57,014 nt of DNA, taken from contig CAZOJY010000005.1 of assembly GCA_964580235.1 (NCBI GenBank), forward strand, positions 1 to 57,014, written 5' to 3'. Positions 36,097 through 44,527 of the stretch are shown piece by piece. This stretch comes from G020348385 sp964580235. GTDB taxonomy: Bacteria > Acidobacteriota > Aminicenantia > Aminicenantales > Aminicenantaceae. The position numbers and the translations under genes were made by a program. Numbering within the stretch: position 1 is the first letter of the stretch; every line of letters starts with the position of its first letter. The notes under the pieces were generated by a model. It did no database searches, was not told the DNA's origin, and saw only the letters and a program-made list of their open reading frames with translations.

Positions 36097-36789
36097 TTAT
36101 TTCTCCTGATCTAATCGGATTTTAAGCAGGAATACGGTATCCTTCTTTAGATTAGTTTTTGCCCAGGCTTTCTGCTTTTCATCCAAAAGCTCGCCCATAC
36201 CGGAAAGGGTGTTTCGGTCGCTGAGGGATTCAACAAATGAGATGCATTTCTTCAGATAGTCTTTGAAATTCATCCCGGTCCGATTTTCCACAATTTCCTT
36301 GTTGATCGGCCATCGGTTTTTTAAAAAATACCAGATATCGTAAACATCTCGATTCGCTGTTTTTTTACGTTCCAGAACTGCCACCAGCTTGTGGGCGAAC
36401 ATGTCTCCCCTGACCATTATCAGCATGGAGATCCCGAGGTAATTCTTCAGGTCGTAGCGGGATCCGAACATTCTTCGGTTAATCTCCACTTTAATATTCT
36501 GGGACTTTTCATCATAGGAAATGACAAATAGCAGAGTATGTTTTTTTCTGTACTTCTCCTTTATGGTTCCGTATTCGCGGAGGATTTTTTCAATCTTCTC
36601 GAAAACAAAGCTTTCTTTGTCTCCCTTCAATAAATCAAAATCAAGATCTACTGAAAATCGGCCGAGATCGTAAAAGAAATTCGCAGCTGTTCCACCCTTG
36701 AAGCCCAGAATAGGCCCGAGGGAGGTATCGGCGTAGATGTCTTTCAATATTTGAAGCAGGATTGTTTTATGGATATTTCGATCAAGCAT
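36097..36789 (-). CDS. AbiEii/AbiGii family nucleotidyltransferase toxin
   Basis: The 230-residue toxin of a type IV system has the family core GFKGGTAANFFYDLGRFSVD and LDFDL, giving the GG and D-x-D residues of the nucleotidyltransferase fold. A later KLVAVLERKKTANRDVYDI segment is the conserved helical part. Studied members halt growth on phage infection, and some relatives add nucleotides to tRNA acceptor ends. The ATG directly follows the antitoxin's TGA, so the two are translated together. The gene appears complete and converges on the truncated kinase gene. Confidence 0.85.
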   Translation of the reverse strand: MLDRNIHKTILLQILKDIYADTSLGPILGFKGGTAANFFYDLGRFSVDLDFDLLKGDKESFVFEKIEKILREYGTIKEKYRKKHTLLFVISYDEKSQNIKVEINRRMFGSRYDLKNYLGISMLIMVRGDMFAHKLVAVLERKKTANRDVYDIWYFLKNRWPINKEIVENRTGMNFKDYLKKCISFVESLSDRNTLSGMGELLDEKQKAWAKTNLKKDTVFLLKIRLDQEK

Positions 36790-37359
36790 TCAGGTTAGTT
36801 TATAATACGAATTCAATCTCTTGGCCATTGCTTTGTTATTATAGATAGGAAGCATTTCAAAACAAATATCCCAGTTTATCGAAGACAAATTGTCGAAATG
36901 GTAGTTTTTGTTCAAATAGATCGTGTCAAGGAAAGCTCTTTCTTTGGATGCGATGTAGTAGTTATCTTTTTTCTCGATGTTGAGCGTGTTCGTCAGGATC
37001 TCATTTTTCATACGGCGAAAAACATAGGTCTGACCATCGCAGGAAATTTCACGGCTCAAGTAACTGACAACGAATATTCGGTCATAATGCTGGAAAACAA
37101 CGCCTTCCCTGGACATAACGGTTTCCAGGCTGATATAGGCTGGAGTGAATATTTTATTTGCCAGTTCCATCTTGTCATAGTTCTTGTCCTTGGCATAAAT
37201 GCCTTTACGGATAGGGTAAAGCTTGCCCATTTTCGTATAGCGATACACACGTTTTTTTGTCAGTTTGATGTCCGTTTCGTTCCAAATCAAAGAAAGCTCT
37301 TTGAACGTGAAGACAGTGTTACTTGAACGAAGTAGAGCTGAGATATAATCCTTTTCCAT
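36790..37359 (-). CDS. AbiEi family type IV antitoxin / autorepressor
   Basis: The 189-residue partner of the toxin has an N-terminal winged-helix domain (about 1-55; KKRVYRYTKMGKLYPIRKGIYA) and the C-terminal AbiEi domain (YISLETVMSREGVV, then IASKERAFLDTIYL). Known AbiEi proteins neutralise the toxin without binding it and repress their own promoter by binding inverted repeats. A perfect inverted repeat lies 16 bases before this start. The gene seems complete. Confidence 0.85.
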   Translation of the reverse strand: MEKDYISALLRSSNTVFTFKELSLIWNETDIKLTKKRVYRYTKMGKLYPIRKGIYAKDKNYDKMELANKIFTPAYISLETVMSREGVVFQHYDRIFVVSYLSREISCDGQTYVFRRMKNEILTNTLNIEKKDNYYIASKERAFLDTIYLNKNYHFDNLSSINWDICFEMLPIYNNKAMAKRLNSYYKLT

Positions 37360-37374
37360 GTTTATGAACCAAAG

Positions 37375-37392
37375 GTACCCAATAATGGGTAC
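37375..37392. promoter_or_regulatory. Inverted repeat, likely AbiEi operator
   Basis: GTACCCAATAATGGGTAC is a perfect 6-6-6 inverted repeat, and pairing can be extended outward by a G-T and two A-T pairs. It lies between an AT-rich promoter-like stretch (TATAAT on the minus strand at 37407-37412) and the antitoxin ATG at 37359, so bound protein would block transcription. Confidence 0.6.
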
Positions 37393-37417
37393 TTTCAGTT
37401 TAAATTATTATAAATAA

Positions 37418-37891
37418 ATGTCAAGCTTCCTTTCTCCTTTAATAACGGTATCTCACCCGAAACGACAAGGTCAACGACTCAATAAGCAGGTTTCAATCAC
37501 AAGAAATGGCCAGCGACATCGATTATCAAATGAGGATATGATGAAAATAAAGGTGGATCATCCAGCAGCCAAGCCCCAGATCAAGCAGCTCTTGACAGAC
37601 AGAGCTTATGTGCAGCTTGTATATGCCCTCATCAAGACTGGCTTGATCACCGATCCGGACGAAAATCCTTTTTTAAAAGACCAGCCTGAAACGAACATCC
37701 GCTTCCGTCTTGCTGAAAATACAGGCTTTGAAGAATATACTCCAAAGGAAAGTAAATACGGTCGCCCACAGCGTCGTCCTATCGCCCTCGGTGATTACGA
37801 TGGGGATGGCTATGTGGACGTCCTTGTTCCAGATATGGGGCTATGGCGCAATCTTGAGGGCAGCGGCAAATTTGAACTGGGATCATGCTAA
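37418..37891 (+). pseudogene. Fragment with a VCBS/FG-GAP-like calcium-binding repeat
   Basis: The open frame of 157 codons has no ribosome binding site. Its last third reads IALGDYDGDGYVDVLVPD and MGLWRNLEGSGKFEL, the DxDxDG pattern of VCBS/FG-GAP beta-propeller repeats found in secreted proteins. The first part (HPAAKPQIKQLLTDRAYVQL) was not recognised and may come from another gene. No signal peptide is present. It looks like a leftover piece, possibly joined from two sources. Confidence 0.4.
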
Positions 37892-37918
37892 ACTTAGTTG
37901 TCATCAGAGAGAGGAACC

Positions 37919-38251
37919 ATGATTGAAGATATAAGGAAAATCATCGCGTTTCAGAAACAAAGAGATTGGAATCAGTTTCATTCGCCCAAGAACCTGGCGA
38001 TCTCACTTGCCCTTGAATCCGCTGAGATTCTCGAACTGTTCCAATGGAGCACGGACAATTCACTTCCTAAAGGCAAAAGGGATAGCCTGGAAGAGGAAAT
38101 CGCCGATGTTTACTACTTTCTCCTCCTGCTGGCCCATGAGACGGGCATAGACATACGCAAGGCGTTCGACAAGAAAATGAAGCTCAATGCAAATAAGTAC
38201 CCGGTCTCGAAATCCAGGGGAAGCTCGAAGAAGTACACGGAGTTGAAATGA
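37919..38251 (+). CDS. MazG-like nucleotide pyrophosphohydrolase
   Basis: The 110-residue all-alpha enzyme has the MazG/dCTPase pattern: LAISLALESAEILELFQW (ExxE), then EEEIADVYYFLLLLAHETG (ExxD), the acidic residues that hold Mg2+. It should hydrolyse (deoxy)nucleoside triphosphates to monophosphate and pyrophosphate. GAGAGGAA precedes ATG 37919. Its stop overlaps the next gene's start as ATGA, so the two were made together. Small MazG proteins occur both in housekeeping and in defence settings; here the neighbours are accessory. Confidence 0.85.
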   Translation: MIEDIRKIIAFQKQRDWNQFHSPKNLAISLALESAEILELFQWSTDNSLPKGKRDSLEEEIADVYYFLLLLAHETGIDIRKAFDKKMKLNANKYPVSKSRGSSKKYTELK

Positions 38252-38763
38252 GCATTCTCTTACAGCCAGCCTCGGGCACAGAGGCGATGCGTCACTACGA
38301 GGACACTATAAGCACGGGAGTGCGGCTTCAGTTGTTGAAGAAGTATCTTGGTCCCAAGGACTACTCGAAAACCGCTCAATTGGGCTCGGAGAGGGTCATG
38401 GTATGGGGGATCGTGCCCAGGGACGACGGCGTCCCCAGGTCTCAATGGACCCGGCTGGCAGAGGACGATTTGGTTTTGTTCTATGCGAGGAGGGGCTTCT
38501 ATTACTTCGCCACCGTCTTTCTCAAGTTCCACAGCAAGGAGCTAGCAGAATCCCTCTAGGGGACGGATGACAACGGGAAGACTTGGGAGTACATATACAT
38601 CCTGAAGGAAGGAAAGGAGATAGCGATCCGTTACGATCCGACCATACTGGGGTATACAAAGTAGCATGTTGTGTACGGGGCTCAACTTCTGACGCCTAAG
38701 CAATCGAACGCTCTGTTAGCCTATATCGGGAAGGAGGGCGTAAAGCTCGTTGACGAGGAATAG
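38248..38763 (+). pseudogene. EVE-like (PUA superfamily) domain gene with two in-frame amber stops
   Basis: From ATG 38248 one frame runs 171 codons to TAG 38761, broken only by TAG at 38557 and 38662. It reads VMVWGIVPRDDGVPRSQW, LAEDDLVLFYARRG, then after the first stop GTDDNGKTWEYIYILKEGKE, resembling EVE-like domains at the N-terminus of modification-dependent restriction proteins. At the first stop, relatives as I recall them have Trp, so TGG to TAG is likely. The frame around both stops is still coherent, so decay is recent. It is coupled to the MazG-like gene by ATGA. The family call is from pattern only. Confidence 0.6.
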
Positions 38764-38813
38764 TTGTCTAAACAAGCACCAAAAATACGAAAAGATATCA
38801 AAACATACGAAAC

Positions 38814-38865
38814 AATTCCTTGCAATAAATACCAATATTAATATAAATTCCTTGCAAAATATACC
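38814..38865. promoter_or_regulatory. Tandem 20-bp direct repeats upstream of the ATPase gene
   Basis: AATTCCTTGCAATAAATACC (38814-38833) and AATTCCTTGCAAAATATACC (38846-38865) match at 18 of 20 positions and begin 32 bases (three helical turns) apart. A second pair of short repeats (ATACGAAA and ATACGAAAC) lies just before, near 38785-38812. This arrangement fits an operator or activator site for the following gene. Confidence 0.5.
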
Positions 38866-38886
38866 TAATATGTGTATTTTATCAAT

Positions 38887-40224
38887 ATGAAACGCAATAT
38901 TATTAAAAAGCTGGCTGCCTGGAAAAACAAAAAGGATCGCAAACCTTTGGTTTTGCGCGGTGCACGGCAGGTTGGAAAAACATATATCCTCCAAGAATTC
39001 GGCAGAATATATTTTCCCCGCTGTCATTATGTAAATTTTGAGAATGATGAACAACTGGGAACGCTGTTTGAAAAAGATCTTTCACCCACCCGGATCATCA
39101 ATGAGCTGCAGTTTTACCTTGATACCAGTATAGATACGGCGCATGACCTGGTCCTTTTCGACGAGATCCAACACTGTCCCCGAGCGCTGACCGCACTCAA
39201 GTACTTTCGAGAACAGATGCCTGAACTTGCTTTAGGCAGCGCCGGTTCATTGATCGGAATCAGTCTGGCCGAATCGTCTTTCCCTGTGGGGAATGTCACT
39301 TTTTTGGATTTGTATCCTATGAGTTACGATGAATTTCTGGAGGGTATTGGAAAGCTGCGTTTAGCAGAAATGCTGCGCACACAAGTTTTCCAGGAGCCGC
39401 TACCTGAAATAGCACACGGCCAATTATGGGATTTATGGAAAAATTACCTAGTTACGGGTGGTCTGCCCGAAGCAGTAGACTGCTATCGTAAGCACCTGGA
39501 AAACCAGTACGAAGCAATTCAGGCTGTTCGGCGCATCCATCGGGACCTCCTGGACACCTACATGGCAGATATTGCCAAACACTCGGGCAAAACCAATGCC
39601 TTTCACATCGAACGACTCTGGCGCAATGTGCCGATTCAGCTTGCACGCTCTCAAGACGGGAGTGCATTGAAGTTTCGTTTCAAGGATGCTATTCCTGGTT
39701 TGCGTGGCTATGACCGCTTATCCTCCCCGATGGACTGGTTAGAAAATGCAAGGCTCATCATACGAACGTCAATCGTGAATCGGGCTGAAACTCCGCTTGT
39801 TGGATTCGCGAAAGACAACCGGTTCAAACAGTATTTTTTTGATGTTGGGCTCCTTGCAGCAGTCAGTAATATTGATCCGGCATTTATCCTGAAATTCGAT
39901 TATGGAAGCTATAAAGGTTATGTGGCGGAAAACTTTGTTGCTCAGGAGATGCGCGCTGCCGGAGTCAACAATTTGTTCTGCTGGGAAGGACGGACTTCTG
40001 AAGTGGAGTTCCTCCTGGAAACTCCATCGGGCATTGTTCCGATGGAAGTTAAATCAGGATGGGTCACCAAGTCCAAAAGCCTTAAGGTATATATAGAGCG
40101 CTACTGCCCCCAACAGAGTATTATCTTAAGTGCTGAAAATGTCAAAACACACAATTCTCGATTGTATGTGCCGGTTTATGCAGTCGGACTTTTGGTAAAA
40201 TTATTGCTGAGGCAGAAACCATAA
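38887..40224 (+). CDS. AAA-family ATPase with DUF4143 domain
   Basis: The 445-residue protein has LRGARQVGKTY (Walker A), LVLFDEIQHC (Walker B) and a sensor-like stretch LALGSAGSLIGI. The DUF4143 part (about 195-395) ends in SEVEFLLETPSGIVPMEVKSG, which has the D/E and ExK residues of a nuclease-like fold. These ATPases are widespread, mobile and often near toxin genes; their role is unknown. ATG 38887 and an upstream GTG 38872 both lack a clear ribosome binding site. The length is normal and no damage is seen. Confidence 0.85.
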   Translation: MKRNIIKKLAAWKNKKDRKPLVLRGARQVGKTYILQEFGRIYFPRCHYVNFENDEQLGTLFEKDLSPTRIINELQFYLDTSIDTAHDLVLFDEIQHCPRALTALKYFREQMPELALGSAGSLIGISLAESSFPVGNVTFLDLYPMSYDEFLEGIGKLRLAEMLRTQVFQEPLPEIAHGQLWDLWKNYLVTGGLPEAVDCYRKHLENQYEAIQAVRRIHRDLLDTYMADIAKHSGKTNAFHIERLWRNVPIQLARSQDGSALKFRFKDAIPGLRGYDRLSSPMDWLENARLIIRTSIVNRAETPLVGFAKDNRFKQYFFDVGLLAAVSNIDPAFILKFDYGSYKGYVAENFVAQEMRAAGVNNLFCWEGRTSEVEFLLETPSGIVPMEVKSGWVTKSKSLKVYIERYCPQQSIILSAENVKTHNSRLYVPVYAVGLLVKLLLRQKP

Positions 40225-40343
40225 TCCTTTGCTTTTGTGGTCCTCCCCCACTTCAAAATGACTCATTGATCCTTCCAAATCTTTTTAAGACCTCGAGAGG
40301 TAAATCCCTTTCCAAAAAGGTGCGGATGAATCCTCGTCTCCTG

Positions 40344-40582
40344 TCAAAACTATCATTATGGGAGCGGGCCAAGTAGGACCTTGAAAATGCCTTGAAAATT
40401 CGGTGATGTCAACAGAGATTTCAATGTTTACACTCTACAAAAAATTTGCTGATGACTGCATCCCAGGAGCATCAGGTAAGCAAGGTCTCCTCCCGAAATC
40501 TGCAGATGCGTCTTTTAGATCCTTAAAATTTTTAGGGGAACTTCAAACCTCCAACATTGTAAAATGGAAAGAAAACATTTAA
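40344..40582 (+). pseudogene. Possible remnant of a Rossmann-fold (TrkA-N-like) gene
   Basis: Within the 392-base space after the ATPase gene, one frame reads SKTIIMGAGQVGP before TGA. The GxGxxG pattern and its surroundings resemble the start of TrkA N-terminal NAD-binding domains. The same frame then stays open from after the stop to TAA at 40580, including an ATG at 40424, but that part was not recognised. The evidence is one short motif. Confidence 0.25.
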
Positions 40583-40616
40583 ATTGGAAATGCCTAAAGA
40601 AGAAAGGAGCAGCAGG

Positions 40617-41330
40617 ATGATAAAAGCAATAACCTTTGATTGTTGGGATACATTAGTGGTGGATGACGAAAGCAGGGATAAAAAAAGAAAGGAATACTTT
40701 CGTCTTGTCCTCGACAGGTATAATGTTCCAAAAACTCAAGAGGAAATCGTCGATCTCTTCTCGGAAGAGGCCAAAATTTTTCAAGATCACATTGTCAGGA
40801 ACAGGAAAACTCAGAATGCCATAACAAGAGCTGAGACTCTTATAGGACTCGCAAAAGCCGAGATTCCTGCCTCTGAAATAGCAAAAATTGCAGAGTTCAG
40901 CGATAAAATTGCTTTGAAATACCGTCCGCCTCTAGTGCAAGGAATAATAAAAATTCTTGAAGATTTATCCAAGATTTATATTCTTGGCCTTATTTGCAAT
41001 ACGGGCTGGCACTCAGGGGAGACAGTGAGAAGTGTTCTGCAAGGATATGACCTGCCAAAATATTTCGCGTTTCTCTCTTTTTCGGATGAAGTGGGTGTGG
41101 CCAAGCCCCACAAAAAGATATTTGAATTAACCGTAGACAGGCTGGGCTTTAGGACTGAAGAAGCTGCGCATATCGGTGATTCGGAATATTCTGACATTGT
41201 TGGCGCTAAACAGGCAAACATGAAGGCTGTCTTATTCACGGGAATTAACGCTAAATACAAGAACAATAACACGGCGGATGCTGTCATCAACAGCTATGAT
41301 AATTTCCTGAACATACTTCAGGCTCTATGA
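40617..41330 (+). CDS. HAD superfamily hydrolase
   Basis: The 237-residue protein carries all HAD motifs: FDCWDTL (nucleophile and acid Asp, motif I), ICNTG (motif II), VAKPHKKIF (motif III Lys) and GDSEYSDIVGAK (motif IV). A helical cap of the C1 type lies between motifs I and II. It probably removes phosphate from a small metabolite in the cytoplasm. ATG 40617 is chosen because AGGAGCAGCAGG precedes it. It starts a three-gene unit: its stop overlaps the next start as ATGA. Confidence 0.88.
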   Translation: MIKAITFDCWDTLVVDDESRDKKRKEYFRLVLDRYNVPKTQEEIVDLFSEEAKIFQDHIVRNRKTQNAITRAETLIGLAKAEIPASEIAKIAEFSDKIALKYRPPLVQGIIKILEDLSKIYILGLICNTGWHSGETVRSVLQGYDLPKYFAFLSFSDEVGVAKPHKKIFELTVDRLGFRTEEAAHIGDSEYSDIVGAKQANMKAVLFTGINAKYKNNNTADAVINSYDNFLNILQAL

Positions 41331-42112
41331 TGAATGATCTTGAAAGGTTGAGAGAGGCAGTCACAGGAAAGAAGATTATCCTGTTGGGGCTTAAGGGAAG
41401 CGGAAAGGGGAACAGAGCCAGGGAATTAAAAGCCTTGGGCTTGGTTCATATCGGCCTAGGCAATATTATACGGGATATGGTCAAAAAAGACCCGGCCTCT
41501 GAACTGTCCTCTAAAATCTCTGAGACCACCCGGAAAGGCGAACTTCTGCCTGATGAGATTGTGTTTCCCATCGTCAGGGAAAGATTGAATCAAAGAGACT
41601 GTCAAAAACAGGGTTTTGTTCTGGAGGGGTATCCGAGGACAAAATTACAGGCAAAAATGCTGCTTTCAGAGATTTCTCTCGATCTAGTTATTCTGCTTGA
41701 TGTCCCCAAAGCTTTTCTCGTTGACGGGATTGTCCGTTTCAACAGGCAATCATGTCCCGAGTGCGGGGCTATTTACAGTGACTTTGATCCCTCTAAAAAA
41801 GAAGAAATCTGTGATGTATGCAGCCACAATCTGCTGAGACGCCCGAGTGACATTCCCGATGTGATTGAAGCCAGATTGAATTCCGATGAAGCCCAACTGA
41901 AATCCTTCCTTCCCCTGTTCAAAAAAAGAGGCCTTCTGGAGGTTCTCCCGATCACAGTAAGCAACGATGTGGAAATAGACAAAAAATGTTTGAAAACACT
42001 CAGGGAAAAAATCTATTGGGTTCAGACAGATGATGGAAGAAAAGCCCGGATGCTGAATTATGACGGAATGAGAACCAGGCTTTATGATTTGCTCGAAAAG
42101 AGGTTTCTATGA
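41327..42112 (+). CDS. Adenylate-kinase-like protein with zinc-binding LID
   Basis: The 261-residue protein resembles adenylate kinase but departs at key places. The P-loop is GLKGSGKGNRA (usual GPPGxGKGTQA, so Thr is Asn), the AMP-site loop GLGNIIRD replaces STGDMLR, and GYPRTKLQA replaces GFPRT. The LID has CPECG and CDVC, a four-Cys zinc site, followed by RRPSDIPDVIEARL. About 40 extra residues follow the normal C-terminus. It may phosphorylate an unusual nucleotide or sugar. It is coupled at both ends (ATGA) to the HAD and unknown genes, so it is probably not the cell's main adenylate kinase. Confidence 0.8.
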   Translation: MMNDLERLREAVTGKKIILLGLKGSGKGNRARELKALGLVHIGLGNIIRDMVKKDPASELSSKISETTRKGELLPDEIVFPIVRERLNQRDCQKQGFVLEGYPRTKLQAKMLLSEISLDLVILLDVPKAFLVDGIVRFNRQSCPECGAIYSDFDPSKKEEICDVCSHNLLRRPSDIPDVIEARLNSDEAQLKSFLPLFKKRGLLEVLPITVSNDVEIDKKCLKTLREKIYWVQTDDGRKARMLNYDGMRTRLYDLLEKRFL

Positions 42113-42777
42113 GTTTGAAAAGGATATACCAGATAAAAGAAACTCTAAAGATCGGATGGCTATTCAGATCTGTTTCCGGAGTTCTCTGCAACATCAAATA
42201 TCCTGAATACAACCTGTTCAAGTCATTGGCCTTAAAGAGCGGTCTTCCCGGTTCAGAAGAATTCACGTTCACTACAGACGGGCAGCAGGTCAGAATCCTC
42301 CCCTACGGTCAGCATCTTGATCAGCATGGAAGCCACATCACGGATTTAAAAGCCCTAAGAGATGACTTTGTGAAATCAGAAGGGAAAATCTACTGGATCA
42401 CAAAAAACAAGTTGATCGAAAGAAAATATCTCACCGAATTTGTCAAGGAAGGTCCTGTGAGACTTCATTTCCTTCCAGGAGCGAATTGTCTAGCCGCCGG
42501 TGGGGGAAGAAATAGACTGATGACTTTGATGAGGCTCGGATACAGGAATGCCAAACAACTTAAGCAGGCAAGATGGGATGAAGGGCAGGAAAAGTACCTT
42601 GAAGGAGATATCATTATTAATTATCCTGGAATGCCCGTCTGGGATGACATCCCGCCCGGAACAACTGAACAGGGATGGGTGGACAAGACAAAAAGATGGC
42701 AGGACGCCTATAATCAGGGACTGAGACTGACTATGGGCAAGATATACAAAGCCCTGTTTAAAGCAAGGAGTAAATAA
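42109..42777 (+). CDS. Protein of unknown function, third gene of the HAD/kinase-like unit
   Basis: The 222-residue soluble protein was not recognised. It has no signal peptide or membrane helix and is basic. Possible landmarks are TDGQQVRILPYGQHLDQHG (two His), HFLPGANCLAAGGGRNRL (Gly-rich loop) and NYPGMPVWDDIPPGTTEQGW. Such Gly, His, Asp and Arg clusters suggest an enzyme. The start overlaps the kinase-like gene's stop as ATGA, so the three proteins are made together. Base composition is like its neighbours. Confidence 0.75.
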   Translation: MSLKRIYQIKETLKIGWLFRSVSGVLCNIKYPEYNLFKSLALKSGLPGSEEFTFTTDGQQVRILPYGQHLDQHGSHITDLKALRDDFVKSEGKIYWITKNKLIERKYLTEFVKEGPVRLHFLPGANCLAAGGGRNRLMTLMRLGYRNAKQLKQARWDEGQEKYLEGDIIINYPGMPVWDDIPPGTTEQGWVDKTKRWQDAYNQGLRLTMGKIYKALFKARSK

Positions 42778-42844
42778 CTTTTTTCCCTTTGCCCTTCCAC
42801 AAATATTGCACAGAAATTGTTGAAAAGCGTTGAAATCATATTAC

Positions 42845-42870
42845 CAGGATTCGAACCTACGGCCTTCTGA
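42845..42870 (-). repeat. 26-bp fragment of tRNA-Arg(ACG), T-arm side
   Basis: Bases 42845-42870 match 53758-53783 of the intact tRNA-Arg gene exactly and in the same orientation, covering the variable loop and T arm. The sequence diverges on both sides. It lies in the 480-base space between the three-gene unit and the flavodiiron gene; the rest of that space holds only a doubtful 51-codon frame. Confidence 0.75.
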
Positions 42871-42953
42871 GTGGGCTGCCTTCTCTTATTTGAATCCTCC
42901 CGCCCTTTGTGATATAAATCAGAGAGGGAATAAAAGAAGTTACATAAAAAGAA

Positions 42954-43109
42954 ATGATGAAAATTGAGAAATGGAAAACGAAAAAATCTCGTCCCTTAGA
43001 AGAACGGTTTCCAAAATATATTTTAGACAAACTGAGAAAAGAATATGAAAAAACAAAGTTCAAAAATGAGACATTCGAAATGTGGCTGATTCGAACGAAG
43101 CGAATATAA
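42954..43109 (+). CDS. Doubtful 51-residue open frame
   Basis: ATG ATG at 42954 opens 51 codons of a very basic, helical peptide (RPLEERFPKYILDKLRKEY). AGAGAGGG lies 26 bases upstream, too far to be convincing. It may be a fragment left by rearrangement at the nearby tRNA piece. Confidence 0.25.
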   Translation: MMKIEKWKTKKSRPLEERFPKYILDKLRKEYEKTKFKNETFEMWLIRTKRI

Positions 43110-43257
43110 TCGTACACCACTAGATTGCAGCTTTGTATCTTCCCCAAAGAGCCAGCATATGAGGGAAAATCCGGGAAATTTGACCTAACCCAATGCATTT
43201 AAATGTTCCCAATGGCATGATAAAATTGGTATTGGATTTTATTTTAAGGCGGCCATC

Positions 43258-44448
43258 ATGTTTAAAAAAATAAATGAGAACGTTTTTTGGGTTGGGAAAG
43301 TCGACTGGGAAATCAGAAAGTTTCATGGAGCTGAATACTCCACTCATCGAGGCACATCCTACAATTCTTATCTCATAAAAGATGAAAAAGTTGCACTGAT
43401 TGAAACTGTATGCAGTTCCTATGGGACAGAATTCGTAAGAAATTTGAAAGAATCAGGAATCATAGAAAAGATAGATTACGTTGTTGCCAATCATGCTGAA
43501 CTTGACCATAGCGGTAGTCTCGACGAATTAATGAAGTATATCCCTAATATCCCCATTTACTGCACTAAAAATGGTGTTAAGTCTTTAAAAGGTCATTTTC
43601 ACAAAGATTGGAATTTCATTCCAATAAAAACGGGGGATAAACTTAATCTGGGAAAAAGGGAATTGATATTTATTGAAGCACCTATGCTTCATTGGCCCGA
43701 CAGTATGTTCTGCTATTTAACCGAAGATAAAACACTCTTCAGCAATGATGCTTTTGGTCAGCATTATGCGACTGAGCTTCTCTATAATGATTTGGTCGAC
43801 CAGGCTGAATTGTTTCAAGAGGCAATCAAGTATTATGCCAATATCTTAACGCCGTTCAGCAGCCTTGTAGAGAAGAAAATTAATGAATTGATCAATCTTA
43901 ATCTCCCGGTTGAGATGATCTGTCCCAGTCACGGTGTTATTTGGAGAGATAACCCGTTACAGATAGTTCATAATTACCTCGAATGGTCAAAAAACTATCA
44001 GGAGAATCAAATAACACTTATTTACGATACTATGTGGAATGGCACAAAGACTATGGCGGAAGCAATTATTCAGGGAATACATTCTGAGGACAAGAAAGTT
44101 GTTTGCAAGCTCTTCAATATCTCTCAATCAGATAAAAACGATGTCGTCACAGAGGTTTTCAAGTCAAAGGCCATCCTGGTCGGCTCCCCCACGATAAACA
44201 GAGGAATATTGTCTGCTGCGGCTGGATTTTTAGAGGAAATAAGAGGATTGAAGTTTCAAGGAAAAAAAGCAGCCGCCTTCGGCACTTATGGTTGGAGCGG
44301 AGAATCTACCAAAATGATTAATGAAAAACTCGAGGAAGGCGGTTTTACGCTTTTAAACGAGGGAATAAGGTCGCAATGGAACCCAAATGAGAAGACACTA
44401 AAAGAATGTATAGAATTTGGAAAAGAGGTTGCCGCCAACCTCCAATGA
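43258..44448 (+). CDS. A-type flavoprotein (flavodiiron protein, FprA/Roo family)
   Basis: Flavodiiron proteins reduce O2 to water, or NO to N2O, in the cytoplasm of anaerobes. The 396-residue protein has a metallo-beta-lactamase-like domain with the iron ligands NHAELDHSG (HxExDH), MLHWPDSM, SNDAFGQH and CPSHGVIWR. A flavodoxin domain follows (about 253-393; YDTMWNGTKTMAE binds FMN phosphate). All ligands are present, so it should be active. No rubredoxin gene is next to it. AAGGCGG lies six bases before ATG. It implies an anaerobe that must survive some oxygen. Confidence 0.92.
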   Translation: MFKKINENVFWVGKVDWEIRKFHGAEYSTHRGTSYNSYLIKDEKVALIETVCSSYGTEFVRNLKESGIIEKIDYVVANHAELDHSGSLDELMKYIPNIPIYCTKNGVKSLKGHFHKDWNFIPIKTGDKLNLGKRELIFIEAPMLHWPDSMFCYLTEDKTLFSNDAFGQHYATELLYNDLVDQAELFQEAIKYYANILTPFSSLVEKKINELINLNLPVEMICPSHGVIWRDNPLQIVHNYLEWSKNYQENQITLIYDTMWNGTKTMAEAIIQGIHSEDKKVVCKLFNISQSDKNDVVTEVFKSKAILVGSPTINRGILSAAAGFLEEIRGLKFQGKKAAAFGTYGWSGESTKMINEKLEEGGFTLLNEGIRSQWNPNEKTLKECIEFGKEVAANLQ

Positions 44449-44527
44449 AGATGGAAAAATTGTCAAGCTGAAGAAAGAAGGTATGCTGGATTTAATATAC
44501 TCTAATTTCGTGATTCTGAAAAATCAA

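Noticed and set aside
38557..38664. TAG codons in the EVE-like gene as recoded sense codons
   Set aside because: TAG ends several ordinary genes here (histidine kinase, GT9 glycosyltransferase, methyltransferase-like gene), so it is a normal stop. Nonsense mutation is the simpler reading.
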